In this document: positions 8,527 through 17,446 of the stretch, in pieces
How the letters are laid out: each line of letters begins with the position of its first letter
How positions within the stretch are numbered: position 1 is the stretch's first letter
Assembly (NCBI GenBank): GCA_944325065.1
Contig: CALUYS010000014.1
Location: 1-42,400, forward strand
Length of the DNA: 42,400 bases
From: Candidatus Gastranaerophilales bacterium
Lineage (GTDB): Bacteria > Cyanobacteriota > Vampirovibrionia > Gastranaerophilales > Gastranaerophilaceae
Reading direction: 5' to 3'
Notes under the pieces: generated by a model
Seen by the model: the letters and a program-made list of their open reading frames with translations, nothing else
Told to the model about the DNA's origin: nothing
Databases searched by the model: none
Position numbers and translations under genes: made by a program

Positions 8527-10678
8527 TTATTCAACCTCGGCTTTTTGAACTAATTCAGCTATTTGTTCTTGGTTATATGTTTTATAACCTTGAATTATTA
8601 CTGTTGTATTTTTTGCTAGTTTTATAATTGAACTTAGTTTTTTAACTATTTCTTGTACATTTTGATTATAACCTACTCTTATTTCTAAATTATCAATTCT
8701 TTCTAAATTTGGAGCAATAAAATCAAAATTATTGAAGTTGTCCTCTTTGTCGATTTCTATTTTGAAATTATTTATATATTTTATAGAAGGTAAATTAAGC
8801 TTTTGTGGATTTAACACTGAAAATTCTTCATTTACTTTTTCAAGTTTTTCAAGAGTGATATCTGGTAAAGTAGGAGTATTATTGGTTATTTGATCCTGAT
8901 TACCAAGTGTTAAGAAATCACATTCAATTAAATTTGGTAGATTTATATTTTCAATATTTGATAACCAAATAGATTTAGCATTTGTTAAATTTGGAACATT
9001 AACAACTATTGGTATATTACTTGTACTAGTTTGTTGGATACTACCTTTTAGTTCTTTTAAATTTAAGCAATTAAAATAATGGACATTGGTTAATGTCATT
9101 GTTCTTGAATGATCTGTAATAGTATTTAAATTAATTTGTTCTTGGTTTTTAAATCTTATAGGATAAGGTATTCTATTAATATTTAACTCACTAAAAAAGC
9201 TTGTACTATAAAGAGCTTCTATTAGATTGTTTCTTTCTTCTGTGCTACAATTACGAATTTTTAAAGAACCGTTTTGTATACGAATATAGTCATTTAATAT
9301 TTGCATTATTTCATTAATATCATTAACATTTTTAACTTTATTTAATAAGTTAGCAAATGAAGGAAACCTATTTATAATTCGATTTCTTTCTTCTAAAGAT
9401 GCTATTTCTTCCATATTAAAAATATCGTTTTTTGCTTTAATATTATAACCATTCTGTTCCATTGTTGAAATAAATGCCCATAAATGTGTTAAGTCATCTT
9501 GTTCTGAAATCCAACAATTACCATGCTCATTGTGTTCATTTTCAAGACTAGTAACACTATTTATCGAAATAGTATCTCCATTGACATGACCTTGTATTCT
9601 TAAAATACGGTCACCCTCATTTGGTATAAAAAGAAAAGAATTTGCATTACTTAAATAGTTTTTACAATTGCTTGCATGACAAGTGCACCAAGTTGGAGCA
9701 GCTAAGTTTTGTAGTCGTCTAATTTGCAAGTTATCATGTTCTGTGTCATCATTAAGTTTTTCAATATTATAAGCAATACCTACTGGTGTTCCATTATCAT
9801 CTTTAAGTTCAAATTTTTCACAATTTTTTAATAATTCTTTTGTTAAATTTGATTTATACGTTGAAAGAAACACTTGAGGATCATTTTGACAAACATTTAA
9901 TGTTTCTGTAGCAATATCCTCGTTAAAAAAATAAAATCTATTATTTTCTATAATATTTTTATACTTATCTTTTTCATTTTCAGTATTATCTTTTACTTTG
10001 AATAGATTTGAAAGTTGTGTTAATTGAAAAAATAGTGTTAGTTTCTTTTCAAACTTGTCTTCAAGTCCAATATTTTCATTTATGCTGTTATAATGTTTTT
10101 GAAAAAAAACGTTCCATTTGTCATAATCTTCAAACTTTTTGCCATTCTTGTCGTTAAGTTTTTTTTAAGTTTGTCACAATTTTAGAAAATTCCTCATTTA
10201 ATTGGGATATTGTTGCTTCTTTAACTGTTAAGCTATTATGAATATTAAAATAATTTTTAACAAAATCAGGCATATTTTGAGTTGCCAAATTTTTATAAAA
10301 TCTTTTTAAAACATTCTGTTTTTGTAATTTTTTTTTGCTTTGTTGTTTATTTTTAAAAAATTTTATTATATCACTAAGTTCTTTTTGTTCTTGTTCAGTT
10401 AAACCTTTTGTTTTTGATTTTTGTTCTAATTCTTTTTTACGTTGATTTAATGTTTTATCAGGTTTTTGAATAACAGAGCTTAAAACACCAGAATTTTCTG
10501 ATGTCAAAGTACTTGGATTTTCTTGAGGATGAACACCTTTAATTTGATTTTATTTTAAAGATTGTTCTTCTACATCTATTTTAGTGTCTTTAATCTCATT
10601 CGCAATTCTTCCTGCATTGTTTAGAGTCGTTGTAACGATTCCCTTAACAGCGTTTAAACTATTAGTTCTTTGTAACAT
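8527..10678 (-). pseudogene. Broken leucine-rich-like repeat protein gene (in-frame stop plus frameshift)
   Basis: One gene of about 717 codons is split by two lesions. It begins at ATG 10678 (GGGGA ribosome site) with MLQRTNSLNAVKGIVTTTLN and hits an in-frame TAA at 10550-10552. It continues open through TLTSENSGVL, then slips one frame inside a run of eight T on the plus strand (10159-10166). The frame then runs without a break from LNDKNGKKFEDYDKWNVFF to the stop at 8527. The C-terminal third has irregular repeats around a 'PNL..a..L.L.n' pattern, as in the neighbour at 11662-12765. A Cys/His cluster (WCTCHASNCKNYL) lies upstream of the repeats. TTG (10507) and GTG (9873) codons that could look like starts are internal. 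The homopolymer slip could be a sequencing error or phase variation, but the TAA is independent of it. Confidence 0.8.
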
Positions 10679-10791
10679 TATATTTCCCCTTTTTTCTTGC
10701 TATGAACATAACAAGTTGATTTAATAAAAAAAATTGACTTGAAAATAATAAAATATTAAATTTTGTTAATTTTTGATGTAAAATAAATAAT

Positions 10792-11598
10792 GTGATAAGA
10801 ATTGATTTTAAAAATACACTAACTTATAAATTGTCTCGAATTTTTGTAAATCAAATTTTTGATTTTGTTGAGACACTTGGTATTATGGGAATACAATTTG
10901 TTAATTCTTTAAAATATATATTTAAATTAGATTTTAGACTATCCCAAATAATAAAATCAGGCTCAATGTTTGCATTTGATTCTTTGCCAATAACTCTTAC
11001 TATCGTCGGCATGACAACAATTATAATAACAATGCAAGTTGCACCTGAGCTTGTAAAACAAGGTGGGGGTAAATATATAGGAATGCTTATTGCAATGGTG
11101 ATGATAAGAGAACTTGCGAATGTTATGGCAGGGTTTGCAATAATATCAATGATTGGTTCATCTTATGCATCAGAAGTTGCAACAATGAAAGTTACTGACC
11201 AAATAGATGCTATGAGAATTTTAAAGGTCGATCCTATACGCTATATATTTGTGCCAAGACTTATAGCCGGGTTTGTTATGATGCCACAAGTTTTTTTAAT
11301 TACATCTTTTTTTGGGTTAATTTGTGGTTGGGTAACTACTATGCTTACAACACATGGGGTGAGTACTTTAAGTTATATTGAGTCGATATGGGAAGGTCTT
11401 GAATTAAGGGATATATTTGTAGCATTATTAAAAGCTTCAGTATTTGGCTTCTCAATTGTTTTAGTAAGTTTATGTTGTGGGATTATGGCAAATGGCGGTG
11501 CTAAAGGTGTAGGCACCGCCACAACTAAAGCTGTTGTTTGGTCATTTATTACCATTGCTATCATTGATTATTTGTTTGCTTTAATTTTTTATTTTTAA
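10792..11598 (+). CDS. mlaE: MlaE-family ABC transporter permease
   Basis: A 268-aa integral membrane protein of the MlaE (YrbE) family, the permease of ABC systems that move phospholipids or other lipids between membranes. It has the family features: an N-terminal amphipathic helix, GQ/AFDSLPITLTIVGMTTII, then ELANVMAGFAIISMIGSSYA, the conserved segment EVATMKVTDQIDAMRILKVD near 131-150, and C-terminal GAKGVGTATTKAVV. There are five to six hydrophobic segments. The partner ATPase and MCE protein are not next to it. The start is GTG at 10792 without a Shine-Dalgarno; a TAAAAT box (10779-10784) ends seven bases upstream, so the mRNA may be leaderless. Confidence 0.93.
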   Translation: MIRIDFKNTLTYKLSRIFVNQIFDFVETLGIMGIQFVNSLKYIFKLDFRLSQIIKSGSMFAFDSLPITLTIVGMTTIIITMQVAPELVKQGGGKYIGMLIAMVMIRELANVMAGFAIISMIGSSYASEVATMKVTDQIDAMRILKVDPIRYIFVPRLIAGFVMMPQVFLITSFFGLICGWVTTMLTTHGVSTLSYIESIWEGLELRDIFVALLKASVFGFSIVLVSLCCGIMANGGAKGVGTATTKAVVWSFITIAIIDYLFALIFYF

Positions 11599-11661
11599 TA
11601 ATTTTATTTATCTGCTTAAACTATAGTTGAGTTATTTAGAATTAAAATAATTTTGGTGTTA

Positions 11662-12765
11662 TCAGTTTTGTATAAGTATTTTTTTTAAATCATTCCCGTT
11701 TATGCGTTGTTCACTTTCATCGGAACCTATAATCTTTATGGTTTTTACTTTATCTAAAATATTAATAATTTTTTGAAAAAGTTCTTTTTTTTCATTTACT
11801 AATGATAAAGTGCTTGTGTAGTCAAGATAATCGGAGTTAATTCTTAACTGCAAAACCTCGCACTTTTCTAAATTAGGAATACTTATGCTTGAATTTAATA
11901 TTGTTTCTTCTGTTAAACGAAGTTGATTAATCTTAGTAAGATTAGGCATTGATATAGTTGTATTTGGTTTTTCAATATTAAAACTATATATTGTTTTACT
12001 ATTACCATCATTTTTCATATTTATTGTAATATTCTTTAGCGAGTTAGCTTCAATGTTATCAGATTTTATATTTAGTTCATTTTTTAATCGAAGTTGCTCG
12101 GGTATTATTAAGTCTTGTTGTTGAAAATTAGTGAATCGTAATGTTGATGCTGATTTTAATTTTGGAGCATTAAATTCGTGACAATTTGTAAAGGAAAGAG
12201 TTTTTGCTTCTTCCAAATTAGGTGCATTAAAATCAATTGAGTCCCTAAATATTAATGGTTCTGTTTGTTTTTCTATTGTTGCTAGGTTATTGATAAAATC
12301 ATCAAGTTTTTCTTTTTCTTTTCTAAGTCTTTCTTGTCTAGCTAATTCAGCAGCTTCTTTTGCTTGTTGTTCTTTTTCTTGTTTTATACGTAATTCTTCA
12401 TCTTTTTCTTTTTGTATTTTATCATTATATTGTTGTTCAATTTCTTTAAATTTACTTTTAATATCTGTTATATCTTCTGTAGTTTTAATTTCGACTAAAT
12501 CTGTATAAATTTTATCAAGTATAATATAATTAGTATCAGCATTTTCTGCAAGTTGGTTAAAACTATTTTTTAAAAAATTAAAATACGATTTAGTGTTTAT
12601 TTCTTGAATAGCATCTGTCTTATCTATATCTTTATTAAATTTGGTTATAGATTTAATTGTAGTAGCATAATGATAAGCTTTTATAATATTATCAATATCA
12701 TTATATTTATATTCTTTAATTGGTAGTTGTATTAAAGAATTAAAATTTTTAATAGGTGGATTCAA
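11662..12765 (-). CDS. Leucine-rich-like repeat protein, 5' end cut by IS30
   Basis: 367 codons. It has an N-terminal helical part, a charged coiled coil (about 95-155, rich in EKEQQAKEAAELARQE-type sequence), then repeats such as APNLEEAKTLSFTNCHEF and APKLKSASTLRFTNFQ, and a tail KIIGSDESEQRINGNDLKKI. It is a paralogue of the broken gene at 8527-10678 (same repeat pattern, similar C-terminal TVIIQGYKTYNQEQIAELV). The only start now visible is TTG at 12765, which lies in the terminal bases of the IS30 element and has no ribosome site. Removing the element and one copy of the AT target duplication restores ATG-AAT-CCA with the ATG at 13778-13780. The gene is probably silenced or driven from the IS. 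Role unknown. Confidence 0.75.
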   Translation of the reverse strand: MNPPIKNFNSLIQLPIKEYKYNDIDNIIKAYHYATTIKSITKFNKDIDKTDAIQEINTKSYFNFLKNSFNQLAENADTNYIILDKIYTDLVEIKTTEDITDIKSKFKEIEQQYNDKIQKEKDEELRIKQEKEQQAKEAAELARQERLRKEKEKLDDFINNLATIEKQTEPLIFRDSIDFNAPNLEEAKTLSFTNCHEFNAPKLKSASTLRFTNFQQQDLIIPEQLRLKNELNIKSDNIEANSLKNITINMKNDGNSKTIYSFNIEKPNTTISMPNLTKINQLRLTEETILNSSISIPNLEKCEVLQLRINSDYLDYTSTLSLVNEKKELFQKIINILDKVKTIKIIGSDESEQRINGNDLKKILIQN

Positions 12766-13774
12766 GAAGCAATCGCAACACTATCGCCTAAAATGTATTA
12801 GAATAGGACAAAAAAGGAGATAGTAAAGATGAAACAGTTGCAACATTTAACTTCTAGCGAACTAGATGAAATAACAATACTTCAAGGAGAAGGATTATCA
12901 ATACGAAAAATAGCAAAAGAATTAGGCAGAAGCTCAAGTACGATATCAAGAGAATTAAATCGTCCAGAAGCCCTTTAGGGTCTCAAACAGACATCAGAGT
13001 AAAAAATAAGTGGAAAGAACCACATAAAATGATAAGAAGCCATAATCTATCATTATTTTGGGTATAAGATTCTATTAAAAATAACTTAAGAGATGAATAT
13101 ATTCTAGAAATAATATCTCATCTTCTAAAAAAAGAGCATGATATTCCACTTTCTCACGAGAGAATATACATATACATTTATCCCCCAAAAAGAAAATTGT
13201 GGCATCTATTACTAAGACGCCCAAATGGAAGACAAACAAAATTTATATATTGTGGAATAGGAACAAAAAATTCAAATAGAGTAGATATGGATGTAAAAAT
13301 AGAAGAAGCAAATAAACGAATAGAAATAGGTCATTTTAGACGGTAAATAATCAAGCTGTTTAACATTTATGGTTGATAGATTTAACCCGTAAAATTATTA
13401 TTAAAAAAACGACCTCAAAAACATCTAACATGACCTCTACATCCATTATTAGAGCTATGAAGCCGTATCGAAATACAGTTAAAAGGATACGAAATGATAA
13501 TGGATGTAAGTTCTTTAAACATAAAAAAAATAACAAAACGCTTAACATTAAATCATATTTTTGTAAGCCATATGCAAGCTATGAGAAAGGAACAGCGGAA
13601 AATATAAATGGACTAATTAGAAGGTTCTTTCCAAAAGGAACAAACTTTGATACAATAACAGATTAATAAATTGCGTATGTTAAAAATTGGATTAACAATA
13701 GACCTATGAAAGTTCTTAATTATATGACACCTTAACAAGTTTTTCAACTTCATAGTGTTACGATTGCTTCTTGA
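12762..13774 (+). mobile_element. IS30-family insertion sequence, 1013 bp
   Basis: The ends are 23-bp inverted repeats (TCAAGAAGCAATCG... on both ends, one mismatch), flanked by a 2-bp direct repeat AT (12760-12761 and 13775-13776). Length fits IS30 elements (about 1.0-1.2 kb). It carries a decayed IS30 transposase. The right end is nearly identical to bases 1-70, so the two copies are close relatives in the same orientation. It splits codon 2 of the minus-strand gene at 11662-12765. Confidence 0.9.
12829..13735 (+). pseudogene. IS30 transposase, several stops and shifts
   Basis: It starts with a good ribosome site (AAAAAGGAG) and a helix-turn-helix MKQLQHLTSSELDEITILQ, then EGLSIRKIAKELGRSSSTIS, as in IS30 transposases. 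It stops at codon 50. Later frames still read REIGHFRR-like (the GHWEGD region), then VDLTRKI, RNDNGCKF (second catalytic Asp region, with GxEF altered), and YEKGTAENINGLIRRFFPKG (catalytic Glu). The end is RPMKVLNYMTP. The longest intact piece is 13373-13666. The enzyme cannot be made in one piece; the element would move only with help from another copy. Confidence 0.85.
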
Positions 13775-13895
13775 ATTCATCGAAGAATAAATGTAAACTT
13801 TTGTAACGTTTTTTATAAATTTTGAAATTGAATGTTAAGTTTTTTGTTTATTGATATATAAAGAATAAATAAAAAAGATACGAGGTTTAAAGTAA

Positions 13896-14108
13896 ATGTC
13901 AAGTAGTCTAAATCCATTTAGTTCAAGTATACAAGGTTCACAGGGTGTATATCAAATAGATTTTGAAAAATTAAAAAATATGGAAATGATAAGTTCTGAA
14001 GATGTTGCACCTGCAGGTTTTCAAGTATCACAAGATATTGAATCTAAAATAAGTCCAAGTATGGATCTTGATTTTGATATAACTCGAGAAATGCAAAATT
14101 TTATATAA
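13896..14108 (+). CDS. Hypothetical small acidic protein, 70 aa
   Basis: An ATG with GAGG about 12 bases upstream and a TATAAA-type box near 13855. The protein is polar, Ser/Met/Asp-rich, with no membrane segment; residues 1-15 are Ser-rich (MSSSLNPFSSSIQGSQG). It is followed by a rho-independent terminator at 14185-14218, which supports a separate short transcription unit. I do not recognise it. Flagellar regulators (fliW-csrA) lie about 1.3 kb downstream, but a link is only positional. Confidence 0.6.
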   Translation: MSSSLNPFSSSIQGSQGVYQIDFEKLKNMEMISSEDVAPAGFQVSQDIESKISPSMDLDFDITREMQNFI

Positions 14109-14184
14109 TAAAAAATACAATCGGTATAAAAGTCTAGTTTCATAATTCTCTCTTTCATAACAAATAAATATAATAACAATTGAT

Positions 14185-14218
14185 ATTACGAAAGTTTTTA
14201 ATTTTCGTAATTTTTTTT
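14185..14218 (+). terminator. Rho-independent terminator after the 70-aa gene
   Basis: ATTACGAAA pairs with TTTCGTAAT around an eight- to nine-base AT-rich loop and is followed by eight T. It lies 77 bases after the stop of the small gene on the same strand. Confidence 0.75.
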
Positions 14219-14264
14219 ATAAAAAATAATTTAAATATATTAAGTTTTTTGGATGAAATTTTAG

Positions 14265-14270
14265 TATAAT
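14265..14270 (+). promoter_or_regulatory. Probable -10 box of the TPR/fliW/csrA unit
   Basis: A perfect TATAAT in the 234-base gap between the terminator of the 70-aa gene and the GTG start at 14343. No clear -35 is seen. The genes from 14343 to 18218 are all on this strand with short gaps or overlaps, so this may be the promoter of the whole run. Confidence 0.4.
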
Positions 14271-14342
14271 TTAAAGTGTTGATATTATTAACCGTGTTAT
14301 TAAAATATAGAAGAAGGTATTTAAATATCGGGGTATTGAAAA

Positions 14343-15362
14343 GTGAAAATAAAAATTTTGTGTTTATTAATTGCTTATTTATTATGTTTTAACTTGTCAT
14401 TTGCTGATGAGACAAGTGGGAATAATGAACAGAAGAATATTCAAATCAGCGAAAAATATACACCTGAGTATATTGAACAACATTTATCCGAATTGGATAT
14501 TATAAAAGCAGGTAAAAAGTCATCTTATACTTCACAAATTAGGCAGGCTATTAATTGTTATAAAGGCAAAAATTATACATCTTGTTTGCAGATTTTAAAA
14601 AATGTTGAAAAAAATGAGCCATATAACTCTGTTGTTACTTATTATTTAGGTTTAGCTAATTTAAAAATAGGTAAAAAAGAGGATGCTTTAAATTATTTCA
14701 AATCAACATCTTTACTTGACCCATCTTCAATTGTTGGTAAATATGCTAAACAAACTCTTGACTCAATAAATAATCCAGAGGTTCTAAAAGATGTGAATCT
14801 TATGTCTGATGAAGTAAGTGATTTTATTAAAAGTGGGAAAAAAGTCGCGCCAGAAGCAGCAAGTCAAATGTCTAAACAACGACTTAATGCAGAAAAAGAC
14901 GAAATAAATAGTGATATTAAAAAACAAACAGAAGAACTTAAAAAACAAAAAATAAAAGAACAACAACAAAATCATTCTTTTAATAATAACAACAACAATA
15001 ATATGTCAAAAGCAGAACCTACAAATGATGAAATTGCTCAGGCTGTTAAAACTTTTCAGAAACTTGGTATAAATCCTTTTTATTCACAACCTAATTTAGT
15101 TTTGAATCAAATGAATTCACAACAAAAGCAACAAATGCAAAGTATAAATAATGATATGATGCAATTAAGTATGTTAATGGGACAAGCAAATAACAATTCA
15201 AATAACAATAATATGATGAATATGTTGCCATTTATGATGATGTCAAATAATAATCAAAATTCAAATTTCAAAATGACACCAGAAATGATTCAAACGATGA
15301 TGATGTCACAAATGATGCCAAATTTGGATTTTGGTATGAATACAAATAGTAGTCGTAATTAA
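14343..15362 (+). CDS. Secreted TPR protein with Asn/Met/Gln-rich tail, 339 aa
   Basis: An N-terminal signal peptide (residues 1-22, cleavage likely after LSFA) is followed by TPR-like helices around QAINCYKGKNYTSCLQILKN and VVTYYLGLANLKIGKKEDAL. A Lys/Gln coiled coil runs near 165-215, and the C-terminal half is low complexity with Asn runs and Met-rich MMMSQMM-type repeats. The start is GTG at 14343, with GGGG about ten bases upstream. It is probably a periplasmic scaffold or adaptor. It lies 21 bases before fliW, so a link to the flagellum is possible but unproven. Confidence 0.75.
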   Translation: MKIKILCLLIAYLLCFNLSFADETSGNNEQKNIQISEKYTPEYIEQHLSELDIIKAGKKSSYTSQIRQAINCYKGKNYTSCLQILKNVEKNEPYNSVVTYYLGLANLKIGKKEDALNYFKSTSLLDPSSIVGKYAKQTLDSINNPEVLKDVNLMSDEVSDFIKSGKKVAPEAASQMSKQRLNAEKDEINSDIKKQTEELKKQKIKEQQQNHSFNNNNNNNMSKAEPTNDEIAQAVKTFQKLGINPFYSQPNLVLNQMNSQQKQQMQSINNDMMQLSMLMGQANNNSNNNNMMNMLPFMMMSNNNQNSNFKMTPEMIQTMMMSQMMPNLDFGMNTNSSRN

Positions 15363-15383
15363 GCGTTTTGAGATTTTTTTATT

Positions 15384-15812
15384 ATGAGAATACCAAGTGA
15401 AAAATTGGGCGAATTAGAAATTGATGAAAGTTCAATAATTAATTTTGTTTCACCAATTATAGGTTTTGAGCAAATAAAACAATATGTAATTGTTAAGTTG
15501 AGTCAAAATGATAAATTTAGTTGGCTTCAGTCTGTTGATAATGAAAGTGTTACTTTTCCTATTACTGTGCCACAAGCTTTTGATATTGATTATACTTTTG
15601 AAATTGATGATAATAATCAAAAACTTTTGAATTTGAACGATACTAATGATCTTTTAACATTTAATATTGTGACAATACCTTTAAATCGACCTGAAGATGC
15701 TACAATTAATCTCCTTGCTCCTATTGTCGTTAATATTAAAGAAAATAAGGGAGCTCAAATTATACTTTCAGGTTCAAATCATTTGCCAAATAAACGACTT
15801 TTTGAAGCTTAA
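15384..15812 (+). CDS. fliW: Flagellar assembly factor FliW
   Basis: A 142-aa FliW. FliW binds flagellin and also blocks CsrA allosterically, so that flagellin translation matches export. Family features: an opening MRIPSEKLGELEIDESSIIN, a GFEQIKQYVIVK segment (I.FP.Gi.GFe), FSWLQSVD, a central VTIPLNRPEDATINLLAPIV, and the end NKRLFEA. Length is typical. It is followed by csrA after 25 bases, the standard fliW-csrA pair. Confidence 0.95.
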   Translation: MRIPSEKLGELEIDESSIINFVSPIIGFEQIKQYVIVKLSQNDKFSWLQSVDNESVTFPITVPQAFDIDYTFEIDDNNQKLLNLNDTNDLLTFNIVTIPLNRPEDATINLLAPIVVNIKENKGAQIILSGSNHLPNKRLFEA

Positions 15813-15837
15813 TTAAAATGAGAAAAGGATATTTAAT

Positions 15838-16074
15838 GTGCTTGTATTATCTCGTAAAAACGGACAAAAACTTATAATTGATGATAAAATTGAAATAGTT
15901 GTTATTGAAAGCTCCTATAATTCGGTTAAACTGGGCATTGTTGCACCGAAGAATGTTACTATTCTTCGTGAGGAAATTTATCGGGAAATTATTAAAAATA
16001 ATAATGATGCTAAATTGACAAGTGTTGAATCCTTAAACGAACTTAACAAGCTATTTGAAAAAAAAAGATTGTAA
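15838..16074 (+). CDS. csrA: Carbon storage regulator / translational repressor CsrA
   Basis: A 78-aa CsrA. It begins MLVLSRKNGQKLIIDDKIEI and has KLGIVAPKNVTILREEIYRE, with the conserved Leu4, Arg6 and Arg44-type RNA-binding residues in place. CsrA binds GGA-containing sites over ribosome sites and represses translation, with FliW as antagonist. The start is GTG with AAAGGA upstream. The next gene starts three bases after its stop. The tail after residue 55 is slightly longer than the E. coli form, as in other FliW-type systems. Confidence 0.96.
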   Translation: MLVLSRKNGQKLIIDDKIEIVVIESSYNSVKLGIVAPKNVTILREEIYREIIKNNNDAKLTSVESLNELNKLFEKKRL

Positions 16075-16077
16075 TAT

Positions 16078-16668
16078 ATGAACTCAAAGACTAAAATAAA
16101 TTTAATTTATTCTTCAAATAAAATATATGCTATTGATATATTTAAGAGAAAAAAATATCTCTATGAATTGGGGCTTTGTTATTTGCTTGAAGGAAATATA
16201 AAAGAAACGAAAAGAATTTGGAATAGACTTGATAAAAATAAAAATTCAATGATTTATTTTAGTCGCTCTATGCTTGGATTCATTGAAAATAAAATTAAAG
16301 ATCTACCTTCTTATCTTCAAATTAAGTGCTATTTTGAAAGTTTTTTTGATGTCCTCTTACAAAATAATCAAAACGATTTTTGTGATATGTTCTTAAAAAA
16401 TATAAATATCTTAGAAGATATAAATTGTGAAGTCTATAAATATATAGGACGTTCTCTTTTAAATAATGGGTATGATGATCTTGCTTTTGATTATTTAAAT
16501 TGTGCAATACAAATTTTAGATGATGATATTGAATCTTTTTATATCTTGAGTGAATATTATCTGAAATATAATAAAATTGATAAAGCTTGTGAACTTTTTC
16601 ATAAAATACTTTCTATTAATAAGCTTTATTATCCAGCTATTAATCAGCTTAATTTGATTGTAAAATAG
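16078..16668 (+). CDS. TPR-like protein, 196 aa
   Basis: An all-helical protein with TPR-like units: YELGLCYLLEGNIKETKRIW (residues 28-47), SYLQIKCYFESFFDVLL, GRSLLNNGYDDLAFDYLNCA and FYILSEYYLKYNKIDKACEL. No signal peptide, so cytoplasmic. It starts three bases after csrA and is probably translated with it, which suggests a link to the FliW-CsrA regulatory unit. The exact family is not recognised. Confidence 0.75.
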   Translation: MNSKTKINLIYSSNKIYAIDIFKRKKYLYELGLCYLLEGNIKETKRIWNRLDKNKNSMIYFSRSMLGFIENKIKDLPSYLQIKCYFESFFDVLLQNNQNDFCDMFLKNINILEDINCEVYKYIGRSLLNNGYDDLAFDYLNCAIQILDDDIESFYILSEYYLKYNKIDKACELFHKILSINKLYYPAINQLNLIVK

Positions 16669-16708
16669 AAAAAAGTATATTATTTTGTAAAAAAGAAAGG
16701 ATAAATCT

Positions 16709-17446
16709 ATGAAAATTAAGTTTAAAAAATTACTTTGTTATTCTATAATCGCTTGTTCAACTTTAATTTGTTTTTCAAATTTTTCAATATGTCAAGCTAA
16801 TACTTATGATATTATTACTGAAAGTGCTGAATTGAAAAAAAATCAAAATTATATTGAAAATATAGGTTATCGTTTGCTTAATGCTAATCGTATAGATAGA
16901 AGAGTAAATTTTGTTTTTAGTAATAAAAATATAATTAATGCTACTTCAAATAGTATTAATCGAGAAATTACATTTTATAAAGGAATTGCAAATATATTGA
17001 AAACTGAAGATGAAGTTGCTGGGGTTTTGGCTCATGAAATTTCTCATGCTATGGATTCATATAATTATAATATGATATCTTATTTATTTACATCTTTAAT
17101 TGCACCTCGAAAATATGAATATCGAGCTGATGTGCGTGCTGTTGATTATATGGTTAAAGCAGGTTATGATCCTTTGGGTATGATTGTTGCTTTAAATCGT
17201 GTTTTAAATGAAAATAGAATTTGGACTATTCTATGTACTCATCCACGAGGTTCTTTACGTCTAATGCACATCTATGAATATATCTACAATAAATATCCAT
17301 ATTTTTTAGTTCATTCTCCTTATAAAAATAATCCTGTTTATCAAAATTTCTTACTTACATCAGTTAAACAACGTAGAAAATTACAAAAAAAGATAATGGA
17401 AAAAAATGAGGCATTAAAGGATGAAGCAAATAAAGAAACACTTTAA
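16709..17446 (+). CDS. M48-family zinc metalloprotease, secreted
   Basis: A 245-aa protein with a signal peptide (about 1-30, ending near ICQA). The HExxH zinc site is HEISH at residues 109-113, preceded by EDEVAGVLA. The third ligand Glu137 lies in YEYRADVRAVDYM with Asp141, the M48 ExxxD pattern. It resembles the short periplasmic M48 proteases (BepA/YfgC or LoiP type) without the C-terminal TPRs of BepA. Expected role: cleaving misfolded envelope proteins. AAAGGA lies upstream of the start. Its end overlaps the next secreted protein by 26 bases, so the two are co-translated and may act together. Confidence 0.9.
   Translation: MKIKFKKLLCYSIIACSTLICFSNFSICQANTYDIITESAELKKNQNYIENIGYRLLNANRIDRRVNFVFSNKNIINATSNSINREITFYKGIANILKTEDEVAGVLAHEISHAMDSYNYNMISYLFTSLIAPRKYEYRADVRAVDYMVKAGYDPLGMIVALNRVLNENRIWTILCTHPRGSLRLMHIYEYIYNKYPYFLVHSPYKNNPVYQNFLLTSVKQRRKLQKKIMEKNEALKDEANKETL

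Noticed and set aside
8503-8566. Possible bidirectional terminator between the flagellar gene and the broken repeat gene
   Set aside because: Only a 5-bp AAGCC/GGCTT stem with a very long loop; too weak to call.
12290-12508. Ser/Cys-rich hydrophobic frame, plus strand
   Set aside because: It is the complement of the Glu/Lys coiled coil of the repeat protein at 11662-12765.
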